64,000 nt of DNA from Methanococcoides burtonii DSM 6242. Lineage in GTDB: Archaea > Halobacteriota > Methanosarcinia > Methanosarcinales > Methanosarcinaceae. Made by a program: the position numbers and the translations under genes. The notes beneath the pieces are model-generated. The model ran no database searches. It was not told the DNA's origin and saw only the letters and a list, made by a program, of their open reading frames with translations. This document shows positions 17,214 to 26,939 of this stretch, one piece after another. The stretch lies in assembly GCF_000013725.1 (NCBI RefSeq), contig NC_007955.1, forward strand, positions 1,829,579 through 1,893,578. Reading direction: 5' to 3'. Position 1 is the stretch's first letter. Each line of letters opens with the position of its first letter.

Positions 17214-17957
17214 ATGAGAATACCATCTGGAATTGAAGGGTTGGACGACATAATTCAGGGCGGACTAGTTGCGGATCGTGTCTATCTTTTGAGTGGTCCT
17301 CCTGGCGGTGGAAAAACTACTTTTGGTATGCAATTCCTTTCACAAGGAGCAACTTTTGGAGAAGTCGGTCTTTATGTAACACTTCTTGAAAGCCCGCAGA
17401 ATGTCATTAACGACATGTCTAATTATGCAATGAACGTGGCAACTTTAATAAAAATGAAAAAGCTGCTTTTTGCTGACCTTGGTCCAAGAATGGAATATGG
17501 TTACATTGACGATCTTCATGAGGTCATCAACTCGGACTATGAAGTTGGCTATTCATCAGTTGAAGGGGAAGCACCATCACCTGCTATGGTCTTCAAGGAA
17601 ATTGCAGCATATGTTTCAGAGTACAATGTAAAAAGACTTGTAATAGATTCAATGTCGGCCATACGCTTTAGTACAAAAGATCACTCCTTGGAAGAAAAGG
17701 AAATGGGCCGCTTTATCAGGAATCTTAAGAACCTTGGGTGTACAACGATCATTCTTTCTGAAATGACGGATCCGAATTCCTATTCTACTGAACAGTTTGC
17801 AGCACATGGCGTATTATTCCTTCATAATTTCCTTTATGGAAAGAAAATGACCCGGGCAGTGCAGGTCATTAAGATGCGTGGTACAAAACATCATTGTGAT
17901 ATGATGGAAGTTGAATTCACTGATAAGGGTCTGGCAATAAAGTCTGTCCTTGTGTAA
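17214..17957 (+). CDS. KaiC-like RecA-superfamily ATPase, single domain
   Basis: 247 residues. N-terminal IPSGIEGLDDIIQGG, Walker A GPPGGGKTT (28-36), Walker B-like LVIDSMSA, and a basic KMRGTKHH near the C-terminus, all typical of archaeal KaiC-like ATPases (RadA/GvpD/FlaH relatives). Probably signalling or regulatory. TTGGGGTTT acts as ribosome-binding site. The next gene follows by 12 bp from its ATG, forming an operon. Confidence 0.85.
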   Translation: MRIPSGIEGLDDIIQGGLVADRVYLLSGPPGGGKTTFGMQFLSQGATFGEVGLYVTLLESPQNVINDMSNYAMNVATLIKMKKLLFADLGPRMEYGYIDDLHEVINSDYEVGYSSVEGEAPSPAMVFKEIAAYVSEYNVKRLVIDSMSAIRFSTKDHSLEEKEMGRFIRNLKNLGCTTIILSEMTDPNSYSTEQFAAHGVLFLHNFLYGKKMTRAVQVIKMRGTKHHCDMMEVEFTDKGLAIKSVLV

Positions 17958-17969
17958 AGAGTGCTGAAA

Positions 17970-18455
17970 ATGGACCTTTTAAAGAATCGAAAAGACAAAC
18001 TTACACTTGCTGAACTCAAGAAAGCGGAGCTTGAAGATAAATCTTATAATCTTGGATTAGAGGTAGGCTATAATAAACATTCAGAGATCGGCTGGGTCAA
18101 TGAGAGCCTGGTAAAGCTCAAAACCCTTTCAAAAAACCTTGGTCTTGGAGATGTTATCTCTGCTCAATATCATTATGGTAAACAGAAAGGAGCTATTGCC
18201 AGAGAGAAAGGGCTTAAGATAGATGCTTTTCAGAAGGCAGAACGGAATGAAGGAACTTCTGTAATAATAGATCTGATACCCGGACCAGAAAAAGAGATTG
18301 ATACAGGATTTCGAGATAATTCTTCAAACGATGAATTATTTGCCCCCGTTGATCGCCCAAAATTCCTTAGTACTCCTGAATGTACTTCCTTGACAAAAGC
18401 TATTGATCGCCCTACGAATATGGATGGTTTCAAACCATTGAGGCCGAAAAAATAA
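17970..18455 (+). CDS. Unknown protein co-transcribed with KaiC-like ATPase
   Basis: About 161 residues from ATG 17970 (MDLLKNRKDK), with GAGTG 6 bases upstream; GTG 17961 is an alternative. Residues 10-90 look helical and conserved-like (LTLAELKKAELEDKSYNLG, GWVNESLVKLKTLSKNLG, QYHYGKQKGAIAREKG). The C-terminus is low-complexity with two VDRPKF/IDRPTN repeats. No family recognised. Likely partner of the ATPase at 17214. Confidence 0.6.
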   Translation: MDLLKNRKDKLTLAELKKAELEDKSYNLGLEVGYNKHSEIGWVNESLVKLKTLSKNLGLGDVISAQYHYGKQKGAIAREKGLKIDAFQKAERNEGTSVIIDLIPGPEKEIDTGFRDNSSNDELFAPVDRPKFLSTPECTSLTKAIDRPTNMDGFKPLRPKK

Positions 18456-18474
18456 AAATAAAAGATGACAAACT

Positions 18475-18890
18475 ATGGTCCATCTTTCAGAACTCATAGC
18501 TCCCTGTGGCATGAACTGTGGTACATGCATTGCTTTTTTTGGTTATACAATGAGTGGGAGCAAAAGAAAAAAAAGATGTCAAGGGTGCAGAGCAGAAAAC
18601 AAAAGTTGTGCTTTTCTAAAAAAGAGATGTAATAATTAGATAAGAACGAAATAAATTATTGTTATGAATGCGAGTCTTTTCCTTGTGCCCCCCTCATAAT
18701 ACTTGATGAGGATTACCGTAAACGGTACAATATCAGTCTGATAGACAATCTCATCTCCATCAAAGAAAAGGGTATGAACTCCTTTTTAAGATCACAGGAG
18801 AACGAATGGAAATGTCCGGAATGTGGTGAAATTATATGCTGTCATAAATATGTATGTTTCAACTGCGGTTTCAAGAAGCCAAAGAACTGA
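18475..18890 (+). pseudogene. DUF3795-type cysteine-rich protein, frameshifted
   Basis: Reads MVHLSELIAPCGMNCGTC..., a DUF3795 start, with further pairs CQGC, CAF and C. The frame meets TAG at 18637-18639. A single-base insertion just before it would continue into DKNEINYCYECESFPCAP and on to WKCPECGEIICC and FNCGFKKPKN, ending at TGA 18890. The complete product would be about 138 residues with many paired cysteines, probably metal-binding. Because the rest is in another frame, amber read-through alone cannot rescue it. Confidence 0.7.
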
Positions 18891-18940
18891 AATTTAGAAT
18901 TAGAATTAATGGAAAGAACAGTGTTAAAAAAAATGTGGTT

Positions 18941-19978
18941 TTAGGCCATGTAGCCATATCCCACAAATCTCTGTTTTTCATCCAGATTACAGATTATGAA
19001 TCTGTCAGATCCATTGTAAGCCAGTAATTTTGATCCTGAGAGAGTAAGCATACATTCAGCTTCTGTTGTAGTCCTCTTAACTTCTTCTCCGTTGACGAGG
19101 ATCTTTTCCACTCGCATTGGTGCTGACTGCAAACCTACGAAGATATGAGGAACATCTTCTATTGCAAAACCTTTTGAGAAGGGTGTGAAATGACATTTGA
19201 GTGTAAGGTCCTCTGTAACTTCTTCCTTTTGTGAGAGCACAAAACCTCTTTCAACATCCTTTGATTGCACGTTCTTGAGTGCAAGTCCAACTCTTGCACC
19301 CGCTGGTGCAGTTTTTGCATCTACATCATGCAGCTGAATGGAACGGATCTCTATCTGCTTATCAGTTGGGAAAGCTATCAGTTTATCTTTTGCATTGATG
19401 ATTCCCTGATCCACGACACCTAAAACAACACATCCGATACCGGTAACATTGAATGTCTGATCGACAACCACACGTGGGGGAAGTTCGTTCAATTCTTCGA
19501 GCTCTTTATCGACAACCTCGCCAAGATCGAATATCATTTCCTTGAGCTCTTCCATTCCCTCAAAAGATGTTGTGGAAACAGAAATATATTCCCAGTTCTC
19601 AAGAGCTGTTCCTGTTGTTAATTTCGTTATCTTTTCCTTCAGCTCTTCAATGGCAAAAGGATAGCTGGTATCTGATTTTGTCAGAACGATGATACCGTGC
19701 TTATAGCCCAGAAGGTCAAGTGCAATGATACACTCTCCTGAATAAAGATCAAGTCCTTCAGGAGGTATGCACAGAACTGCAATATCTGAAAGGTTTAAAC
19801 CAGCCATCATCGGCTTGATAGCTGTAGGATACCCTGTTGCATCGATAGTTGTCAGAACTTTACCGCTCTTGGCAAAATCATACATTGTAAAATCTGCTAC
19901 GGTTCCTTTCTTCCCTAATTTTGCAGCAAGGGTGGTCTTTCCGCTTTTTTCGCTTCCGATGATAATTATTTTTGTCAT
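18941..19978 (-). CDS. EF-Tu/SelB-like translational GTPase family protein
   Basis: 345 residues: G domain with GSEKSGKTTL (8-17), DATGYPTA in the G3 position and TKSD for G4, then EF-Tu domain 2-like beta barrel (RVVVDQTFNVTGIGCVVLG...) and a domain 3-like end. The G1 and G3 motifs are divergent from EF-1A. It resembles the SelB-like lineage kept by methanogens that lack selenocysteine. The role is unknown. A link to amber decoding has been discussed for such proteins, but nothing here proves it. Confidence 0.7.
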   Translation of the reverse strand: MTKIIIIGSEKSGKTTLAAKLGKKGTVADFTMYDFAKSGKVLTTIDATGYPTAIKPMMAGLNLSDIAVLCIPPEGLDLYSGECIIALDLLGYKHGIIVLTKSDTSYPFAIEELKEKITKLTTGTALENWEYISVSTTSFEGMEELKEMIFDLGEVVDKELEELNELPPRVVVDQTFNVTGIGCVVLGVVDQGIINAKDKLIAFPTDKQIEIRSIQLHDVDAKTAPAGARVGLALKNVQSKDVERGFVLSQKEEVTEDLTLKCHFTPFSKGFAIEDVPHIFVGLQSAPMRVEKILVNGEEVKRTTTEAECMLTLSGSKLLAYNGSDRFIICNLDEKQRFVGYGYMA

Positions 19979-20035
19979 ATATGATCACACTTTTTGTGTA
20001 CACAAATACTTATTGTAATATATGCTTTTTTGAAC

Positions 20036-21205
20036 TTACCATGTTTCTCCCTTCCACATGGAAAGCGTCTTATCATTGGTACTCTTATTCAGCTTCTTTA
20101 TCTTGACAATAAATTCATCGCCTACCACTTCAGGTTCACTGAAAATAGCATCTATACCTTGCCGTCTTAAATATTCCTTGAACTTTGAAACGGTTTCAAG
20201 ATTTGATAACCTCATCTGAACTTCATCGGCTAAACGGACACCATTTCCGATATTGACGATAGAATCTATCATGGGGTAAAGTATGCTTCTGCCAAGTTGC
20301 AGGCAGCGCTTATCTATATCATCACCGGTCTCTTCCCATTCAACTGCTTGAAAACCTTCGCGCACCACTCTGGAGAACAGATAATCTCTGCCTGCATCAT
20401 TGTAGAACTTGAAAGCATGTTTCAGGTCTGCACAATTGCTTTGCGAACAGGTATATTTTAAAGGTGCTATCTCCATCATGGGATCTTTGATAATAACACC
20501 TTCGTGTTCTATCTTACCAAGCTCCCTGATGATCTCACTTATCCTTAAGGGAGCTTCTTCCTTTGGAAATTCGCCAAAGAGCCTGACCTGTGTGAATCCG
20601 TATTCCTCTGCAAGCTGCCTTCGCTCATGAAGCGGAAGAGGAATGCCACTATGCTTATGTCTGATATCGAAAACGAAAAGTTCAAGGGATTCGACATTGT
20701 AGATCTTCTTTGGGATATAAGGATTGTCAGGACCTACCATCTCGCCGTGGAGCACAAGTTCCGGATGTTCTTCAAAAAAATCAATATTCAAAAACTTCTG
20801 TGCTCTTTCAGTTGAATAGGGGCAGACGTAACCTCCACGGGTTATGGCAATGATCTTCCCGTCAACTGTCACGATACGCACATTAAAACCGTTCATCTTC
20901 TCTTCGACACAGACTGTCTCGACATCCGAAAAGTGAGCTTCTATAGCAGGTTTTAACAACATGGCCCGATGGATCTTTGGAAATCCCATTATAAGTTCAA
21001 AACAGCCGTTCTTTTGCTACAGAACTGATCCGCTGTCAATATGAGAAATAGATGTATCAAAACGAAAAAGATGCTGATGGTCTCCCCAGAGCTGCAAAAG
21101 CTCACGCTTTTGTAATAATTTCTGGAGTTTGGATACGGGCAGGTCCAGATAATCTGCAGCTGCCCTCACATCCAGTCGAATACCATCAGCATCATCAGGT
21201 TTCAT
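20036..21205 (-). CDS. Archaeal RNA ligase (Pab1020/Rnl3 family) with in-frame amber codon
   Basis: From ATG 21205 the frame runs to TAA at 20036 (390 codons) interrupted only by TAG at 21019-21017 (codon 63). The part before TAG (LDVRAAADYLDLPVSKLQKL... ISHIDSGSVL) and after (QKNGCFELIMGFPKIHRAM) together give the N-terminal region and length expected of the circularising archaeal RNA ligases. Nucleotidyltransferase motif I is EEKMNGFNVR, with the Lys at about codon 103; HGEMVGPDNPY, FVFDIR and EGVIIKD are further ligase motifs. If TAG is read as pyrrolysine the product is 389 residues; otherwise ATG 20989 gives a 317-residue truncated form. It follows the CBS gene by 4 bp. Confidence 0.8.
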
Positions 21206-21209
21206 TCTT

Positions 21210-21986
21210 TCACTGCGCAAATGCACTAATGATGTTTCTTCTTGTAATGAACCCTACCATATCTCCTTCAAGGTTCACTACCGGCAAACCACCTATCTTT
21301 TCCTTGAGCATCATTGCTGTAACATCCGACATCAGCGTGTTAGATTGCACCGTCTTGACACCTCTTTTCATAATATCTTCTACAATGAGGTTCTTAATAC
21401 GTGTATCTTGCTGATTTCCAGAAACAATATCTCTGAAAGCACGCATTGATTTAGCGATGTCCTGCTCAGTGACAATGCCTATAAGCTTACCATCCTCAAT
21501 AACAGGGAACCTTCCAATATCTTTATCAAGGATTATGTGCCTGATATGGCTGACCCTGTCCCCGGGGTGTACAGTTATGGGGTCCTTGTTCATGATTTCA
21601 GCAGCATAACCATCGATCTGACTATTGGCTAGCACTTCATTTGGTGTAACCCAGCCAAGAATTTTCTCATTCTCGCTTACAATTATAATACCGCGGTTCT
21701 TTGCCATCAGAGTAAGTGCATCGTCTACATCCATATCCGGCAGGACCTTTACAAAATCATCTGAAACAGCGGTTGCTACATGGAGTGAAGATGCAGGTTT
21801 AGCTCCCTTCTTTCGTGTACCAAGTTCTTTAGTAAGACCTCTCATTGTAAGTATGCCGATGAGCTTATCGTCATGCTTTACCAAAAGGCGGCGTGTCGCC
21901 TTCTTTTCCATCACATCAAGTGCATGAGATATCGTGTCTGCTTTATCAATAGATATCGGTTGTACCATTATGTCCTTCACTTGCAT
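21210..21986 (-). CDS. CBS-domain protein (four CBS motifs)
   Basis: 258 residues: two CBS pairs. Blocks start [18 protein letters not shown], then [33 protein letters not shown] and [16 protein letters not shown]. Such modules bind adenosine nucleotides or SAM and act as energy or ligand sensors. No effector domain is fused. AGAGGTGAGAAGATATG gives a strong start. Last of five tandem CBS genes on the minus strand and 4 bp before the RNA ligase start. Confidence 0.9.
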   Translation of the reverse strand: MQVKDIMVQPISIDKADTISHALDVMEKKATRRLLVKHDDKLIGILTMRGLTKELGTRKKGAKPASSLHVATAVSDDFVKVLPDMDVDDALTLMAKNRGIIIVSENEKILGWVTPNEVLANSQIDGYAAEIMNKDPITVHPGDRVSHIRHIILDKDIGRFPVIEDGKLIGIVTEQDIAKSMRAFRDIVSGNQQDTRIKNLIVEDIMKRGVKTVQSNTLMSDVTAMMLKEKIGGLPVVNLEGDMVGFITRRNIISAFAQ

Positions 21987-22051
21987 ATCTTCTCACCTCT
22001 TTTATTCGTGATATCAAATCACTAATCTATCACTAGTCTCTCACATATCCA

Positions 22052-22891
22052 TCAAGCTGCTCTCATGATATCTGTTCTGCTGACAATACCGACGATCTCA
22101 TTATTTTCAGCAATAGGAATACCTGTAATATTTTTATCTACCATTATCTTTGCAGCTTTTGTGATATCATCTCCAACATCCAATACAGCGAATATATCAC
22201 TCATTACATCTTCTGCTACAAGAGGAACGGTTTTGATATATCTGTATATTTTCTCCCCACTGGGTTCTGCTCTTCTTGCCATCTTTATATTCTTTGAAGG
22301 AAGTTGTCCCTCATTATCTGTAAGTACATGTAGTGCAAGTTCTCTTGTTGTTATAAATCCAACAGCTTCTCCAGAATCATCTGTAACTATGAGCTTGCTT
22401 ACTTTGTTAATCTCCATTTCATCTACTACATGGTTCAGAGTGTGATGTCTGTGAACAAAAATAGGGTCTGCTGTCATGATCTCACCCAGATTTTTCTTAA
22501 CAGGGAGCTCAGACATGCAGCGAACTACATCCACTCTTGTAACAATGCCCACAAGTTCTCCATTGTTGACCACAGGTATGTTATTGATGTCGTTATCGAC
22601 CATCAATGCCGTTGCTTGGGAAACAGATGCATCTTTATAGATCGTAACAGGGTCTTCTGTCATTATCATCTTTACAGGAACCTTGTCAATAGGCCTTCGT
22701 CTCCACATTGGTTCTGCCTGGGCCAGGCGTCTTCCAAGATCGGATTTGGTAACGATACCTACCATCTTGTTGCCTTCCACGACAACAATTGTGCTTATCT
22801 TATGTCTAAGCATCAATTTCCTTGCATGTGACACAGGCTCTTCTGGTTCCATTACATATACCGGGGAGCTCATGATGTCTGATACATTCAT
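22052..22891 (-). CDS. CBS-domain protein (four CBS motifs)
   Basis: 279 residues, two CBS pairs: MNVSDIMSSPVYVMEPEE, VKMIMTEDPVTIYKDA, LGEIMTADPIFVHRHH and AEDVMSDIFAVLDVGD. The motif GIVTRVDVVR/GIVSRTDIMRAA ends two blocks. AAGGAGGAAGAGATATG is the ribosome-binding site. Fourth gene of the tandem CBS cluster, 65 bp from the next. Confidence 0.9.
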   Translation of the reverse strand: MNVSDIMSSPVYVMEPEEPVSHARKLMLRHKISTIVVVEGNKMVGIVTKSDLGRRLAQAEPMWRRRPIDKVPVKMIMTEDPVTIYKDASVSQATALMVDNDINNIPVVNNGELVGIVTRVDVVRCMSELPVKKNLGEIMTADPIFVHRHHTLNHVVDEMEINKVSKLIVTDDSGEAVGFITTRELALHVLTDNEGQLPSKNIKMARRAEPSGEKIYRYIKTVPLVAEDVMSDIFAVLDVGDDITKAAKIMVDKNITGIPIAENNEIVGIVSRTDIMRAA

Positions 22892-22936
22892 ATCTCTTCC
22901 TCCTTTGTTTGTTAGTTATTCCTGTGGAAAAATAAT

Positions 22937-23884
22937 TCATTCAGCTATTGCTCTTAGGACATCTCTTTCTGTGATTATACCACAAAGCTTTCCATTATCG
23001 ATAATAGGCAGAGATCCAACACCATGTTTAAGCATGAGGCTGCTCGCTTCCCCGAGGTCTGTATCAGAAGTGGTCCATACCACATCCTTTGAGACCAATG
23101 AACTGATAGGAACATCCATTGCTTCGTGGAAATTACCGGTGACCAAATTCTCAAATACCTCCCCGCTACCAAAAAAGTTCATAATGGCCGATGCATTGAC
23201 AACTCCTATGAGTATACCCTTCTTTACAACAGGAAGTCTTCTAAAGTTGTTCTTGACCATCACTTTAGCAGCCTCTCCAATCTTCATATCAGAAGATGCC
23301 TTTTCCACTTTTTTGCTCATGTGACCTGCAATTGACATATTAGTAGGAAGTCCGCTTGCAAAAGTCAAGAAGTCCTTTTCAGTACATATACCACAAACAT
23401 GATCTGTACTATCAACTACAGGTAAGCTCCCTATGTTGTGTTTCAGCATGAGCTCAAAGGCTTCCTTGATATTACCAGTGCTATGAATGGACACTACATG
23501 GGGTTGCATTATTGAACTTATATTAGCGTTGATAGCAGCCAGTAAGTTCCCTTTGTATTTATTTTCGATAAGTTGGCTCTTATCTCCCCCAAGGAAATCG
23601 ATTATGTCAAAAGATGTAATGATACCTTCAATTTTGTTCGTGCCAGCGTTTGTTATAGGGATGTGCCTGAACTTCTTTTCTGTCATTATCTTGATGGCAT
23701 CAATGATCTTTGTTGTAGGCGGGATAGTAATAACATGCTTAGTTGCCACAGACATAATATCCCCTTCATGCTCTGATATCTTCGCATGAAAATCAAAAGC
23801 CCCTCTATTCATCGTTTCATTTGTAGCAAACTGAACAGGATCCTTTTTCTTATTATTCACAGGGCTATTGTTTTGAAGTTTCAT
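22937..23884 (-). CDS. CBS-domain protein with N-terminal extension
   Basis: About 315 residues from ATG 23884, fixed by AAGGAGGATAAAATG; an in-frame codon at 23917 lacks an SD. A Lys/Asn-rich extension of about 35 residues precedes four CBS motifs (GDIMSVATKHVITIPPT, SIMQPHVVSIHST, AGHMSKKVEKASSD, VSKDVVWTTSDTDL). Blocks end GIITERDVLRAIAE. Upstream, GGGCTGT-GGGT-ACAGTCCC (23969-23989) is a small inverted repeat that may be an operator or hairpin. Confidence 0.85.
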   Translation of the reverse strand: MKLQNNSPVNNKKKDPVQFATNETMNRGAFDFHAKISEHEGDIMSVATKHVITIPPTTKIIDAIKIMTEKKFRHIPITNAGTNKIEGIITSFDIIDFLGGDKSQLIENKYKGNLLAAINANISSIMQPHVVSIHSTGNIKEAFELMLKHNIGSLPVVDSTDHVCGICTEKDFLTFASGLPTNMSIAGHMSKKVEKASSDMKIGEAAKVMVKNNFRRLPVVKKGILIGVVNASAIMNFFGSGEVFENLVTGNFHEAMDVPISSLVSKDVVWTTSDTDLGEASSLMLKHGVGSLPIIDNGKLCGIITERDVLRAIAE

Positions 23885-24058
23885 TTTATCCTCCTTATTT
23901 TTTTGAGAATTAGGCATTCGACTGGCGGTACATATTTTGGAATAAACAAAAAGCTATCCAAAAATATTATATGGGCTGTGGGTACAGTCCCAATTGTTTA
24001 ATTATATGGTCTTGATAAATCTGTTTCATTATACTAATTTATAAAGTGGGATCAACAC

Positions 24059-24835
24059 TCATAAAGAAGCGCGGAGTATATCGGTCCTGGATACTATACC
24101 TATTACCTTTCCATCATTAACAACCGTTAGTCTTCCGACATCATAGTGGAGCATTTTTTCAACACACTCTTTTACACTTGTGTCCGATAATACTGTATAG
24201 GCAGGAGTTGACATAATTTTATCAACTGATGGAACATCCTTCGTCTGTGTTTGTTGTTTATCCCCAATGGCTGGCCGGATAAATCCGAATCTTATGATAT
24301 CTCTTATAGTTATCATCCCCTGAAGTTCATCAGCATTGGTGACCACAGGTAGACCGGAATAATTTGATGTAAGCAGGATCGGCCATATTTTTGTAAGAAG
24401 GTCATGCGGGTTACAGCTAATGATATCAGTGGTCATGACATCAGCTGCAACTTTAGTATTTATTCTATTCGATCCGATATTTGCAAGAATATCTGAATTG
24501 CTGAGAATTCCGACTATCTCTCTTTCAGTTTCGGATCTCACTATTGGACAGCGACCGACACCTGATTCAATAATAAGTCTTGCAGCATCCATAATGTCTG
24601 TTTTTGGAGTTATAAGCGGACAATCATGCACAAATCCTCCAATAGTTACATTGGAACGTGTGGATGTGATGTTGAGAATATCCTGATCTTTAAGGATACC
24701 AACCATCTTTCCATTGGCATCAGTTACAGGAAGACCTCTAAGAAAGTGGTCTCTCATTAACTGCCGCGCATGTGTCATGTTATCATGCTCTTTTACACAA
24801 ACAGCATCTTTAGACATAATTTCGTTGACTTTCAT
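24059..24835 (-). CDS. CBS-domain protein (four CBS motifs)
   Basis: 258 residues from ATG 24835 (MKVNEIMSKDAVCVKEHD), set by GGGGGG 7 bases upstream; ATG 24853 is an alternative. Further blocks: IGGFVHDCPLITPKTD, AADVMTTDIISCNPHD, VDKIMSTPAYTVLSDT. Ends GIVSRTDILRASL like its neighbours, pointing to origin by tandem duplication. 38 bp downstream of the 24874 gene stop. Confidence 0.88.
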   Translation of the reverse strand: MKVNEIMSKDAVCVKEHDNMTHARQLMRDHFLRGLPVTDANGKMVGILKDQDILNITSTRSNVTIGGFVHDCPLITPKTDIMDAARLIIESGVGRCPIVRSETEREIVGILSNSDILANIGSNRINTKVAADVMTTDIISCNPHDLLTKIWPILLTSNYSGLPVVTNADELQGMITIRDIIRFGFIRPAIGDKQQTQTKDVPSVDKIMSTPAYTVLSDTSVKECVEKMLHYDVGRLTVVNDGKVIGIVSRTDILRASL

Positions 24836-24873
24836 ATAAAACCCCCCATTCATATGACAGATGAAGAAGTTTC

Positions 24874-25476
24874 TTATTCGTCTTCTTCCTCTCTACAATC
24901 TTCACATAGTATAAGACCATTAACTGGAATCAGATCATCCACATGTGATCCACACCTTTGACAGATCCCCCTTTCAATACCAATATTTTCAACGATATCT
25001 TGCTCACTATTTATCTCTATAAGGTCTTCCAGAATTGTATTCAGACCCGGGGATACTGTAAGGATATCCCTGTCGGTAACAAGTCCTACAATCGCCTTCC
25101 CATTGGTGACCGCAAGCCTTCGAATATGGAATTTCACCATCATTTCGGATGCTTTTATGACACCTGTATTTGGTTTCACTGTTAGAATGGGTGATGACAT
25201 TATTTCTTCAGCATTTACAGTGTGGGGTATGACATCTTTAACCATTACCTTACATACCATATCTCTTTCAGTTATAATGCCTGTAGCTTCACCATATTTT
25301 GTTATGATGACGCTATCAATATTCTGTTCATCCATAGCCTTGGCTACTTCAAGAGTTGTGCTTGTCACATCAAGGATAAAGACGTCCTTAGTCATTATCT
25401 CATGAACGGCAACATCTTTCAGGGTCTCTTTGATAGACCCGTCAGCCGCAATGTTCCCTTTGGTCACCATAACCAT
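24874..25476 (-). CDS. CBS pair with C-terminal zinc ribbon
   Basis: 200 residues from ATG 25476 (MVMVTKGNIAADG), preceded by GGAGGGTGAT. One CBS pair (VHEIMTKDVFILDVTS; AEEIMSSPILTVKPNT) followed by a CxxC...CxxC zinc ribbon: GICQRCGSHVDD and LILCEDCREEEDE. First gene of the CBS cluster, so it probably heads the operon. The ribbon suggests nucleic-acid or protein binding controlled by ligand binding to the CBS pair. Confidence 0.88.
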   Translation of the reverse strand: MVMVTKGNIAADGSIKETLKDVAVHEIMTKDVFILDVTSTTLEVAKAMDEQNIDSVIITKYGEATGIITERDMVCKVMVKDVIPHTVNAEEIMSSPILTVKPNTGVIKASEMMVKFHIRRLAVTNGKAIVGLVTDRDILTVSPGLNTILEDLIEINSEQDIVENIGIERGICQRCGSHVDDLIPVNGLILCEDCREEEDE

Positions 25477-25562
25477 AAATATCACCCTCCTATGCTACTA
25501 ATTGAATTCCCACATCAATAATAGAAATGTTCTACTTTATAGCATATATAGGTGTTTGTTTT

Positions 25563-26684
25563 TTACTTTATGCTTATTCTTGTACGGTTTCCGGCGCTTA
25601 GTTCTATATCCTCGTATCCGGATTTTGAGTATGTATCAATTATTTCAATAGGGGTTTCAATGTCCAGTTCATCTACAAGAAGGGCATGATCTCCCCACAG
25701 AGCAATTCGAATACGGCCGGTATCATCAGATACATAGATGTTTGAGACCATATTGCTGGTTCCGTCATCTTTCTCGAACTCCCTCAGTTCTCCAAGACCG
25801 GAAACAAATCCTTTTATCGAATAGGATTCACCGGGTATGATGTCGGCGATAGGTGTGAAGCTCTCTTTGTACTCAACATTTGCTTCGGTCTTTCTGAGAA
25901 CACCATGGTTTCCGATCTGTACCTCAACCTGCTGGCTGAAGTTATTTGTTCTTGCATATCCGTTGATTATCTCAACAGCATCATCAAGGTTCAGAGAAGT
26001 GGTGGAATCTACTTTTTCGTCCCACAGTGTCACGCGTATCTTTCCGGTTTCGTCACCTATCAGTATGTTCATGACGCGGCCAGGGTTACCATCCTTTTTC
26101 TGGAAGTTCCTGACATCAGAGATATCCAGAAGTTTTCCTGAAATATTGATGTCGGACATGCCGTCCTTTATATCAGCTATCTTCTGCGACTGCATGCTGA
26201 CCTCCACTTTCTGGTCGGTCTCACGCATCAGGCCGTATTTGCCGATATTGATCTCTGTTCCGGAATAGCCATCCTTTGCATAGCCTGTGATCTCCAGACA
26301 ATCTCCAACTTCGATGCTACCATTCTTGATAATATCTGCACGTTCATCCCAGAGAGTGAGCTTTATGGAACCTGTTTCGTCTGCGACCTTAACTGTTCCC
26401 ACTCTGCCAATAGTACCATCGTTCCTATTGAATTCACGTACATCAAGAATAGAAGTGACCTTTGCTACAAAGCTCACATTGCCTATTTCAGCAGTTATAT
26501 CTTTTATTTTGATGATATCTTTTACAGTATCTGTGACCCCAAGATCATGAGCAACAAGCATTGCTGCTGTCTTCATATCACAAAGACCGCTCATTTGGTC
26601 TACTTTTTCATCGACCCTCTTTCTAAAATCGTCTTCGCTGATAATGCCTCCAAGCTTATTGTAGATCTCAGTTATCTCGTCCAT
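25563..26684 (-). CDS. RPA-like single-stranded DNA-binding protein, three OB folds
   Basis: About 373 residues from ATG 26684 (AGGTG 5 bases upstream; a GTG 9 bases earlier is possible). After an N-terminal helical region three OB folds repeat the pattern GRVGTVKVADETGSIKLTLWD, GRVMNILIGDETGKIRVTLWD and VSNIYVSDDTGRIRIALWG at about 96, 208 and 318. There is no zinc finger, so it resembles the multi-OB RPA1-type proteins of Methanosarcina rather than the shorter RPA2/3. Role: binding ssDNA in replication or repair. Confidence 0.85.
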   Translation of the reverse strand: MDEITEIYNKLGGIISEDDFRKRVDEKVDQMSGLCDMKTAAMLVAHDLGVTDTVKDIIKIKDITAEIGNVSFVAKVTSILDVREFNRNDGTIGRVGTVKVADETGSIKLTLWDERADIIKNGSIEVGDCLEITGYAKDGYSGTEINIGKYGLMRETDQKVEVSMQSQKIADIKDGMSDINISGKLLDISDVRNFQKKDGNPGRVMNILIGDETGKIRVTLWDEKVDSTTSLNLDDAVEIINGYARTNNFSQQVEVQIGNHGVLRKTEANVEYKESFTPIADIIPGESYSIKGFVSGLGELREFEKDDGTSNMVSNIYVSDDTGRIRIALWGDHALLVDELDIETPIEIIDTYSKSGYEDIELSAGNRTRISIK

Positions 26685-26939
26685 TGATGACACCTGTAAA
26701 TAGGATTAAAAGGGTCCATAAGAATTATCCAAACTTATGGGAAAAGGATATAGCTATTTCCCTGTTTTATAATAGCATAGGCCCCGGGTAAGTTTAGTTC
26801 GATATGATATAACCCTGACGAAAGGTAGATCATACATTATATTTGCAATAATTCGTTCTTATTTTTTATTATTTGCTGTTTGATTCGTGGATATAGATAA
26901 AGATATATTAAGTATAAAATGCATCTAAATTTAGATAGC

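Noticed and set aside
18637-18639. Amber read-through in the DUF3795 gene
   Set aside because: The continuing sequence is in another frame, so decoding TAG would not restore it.
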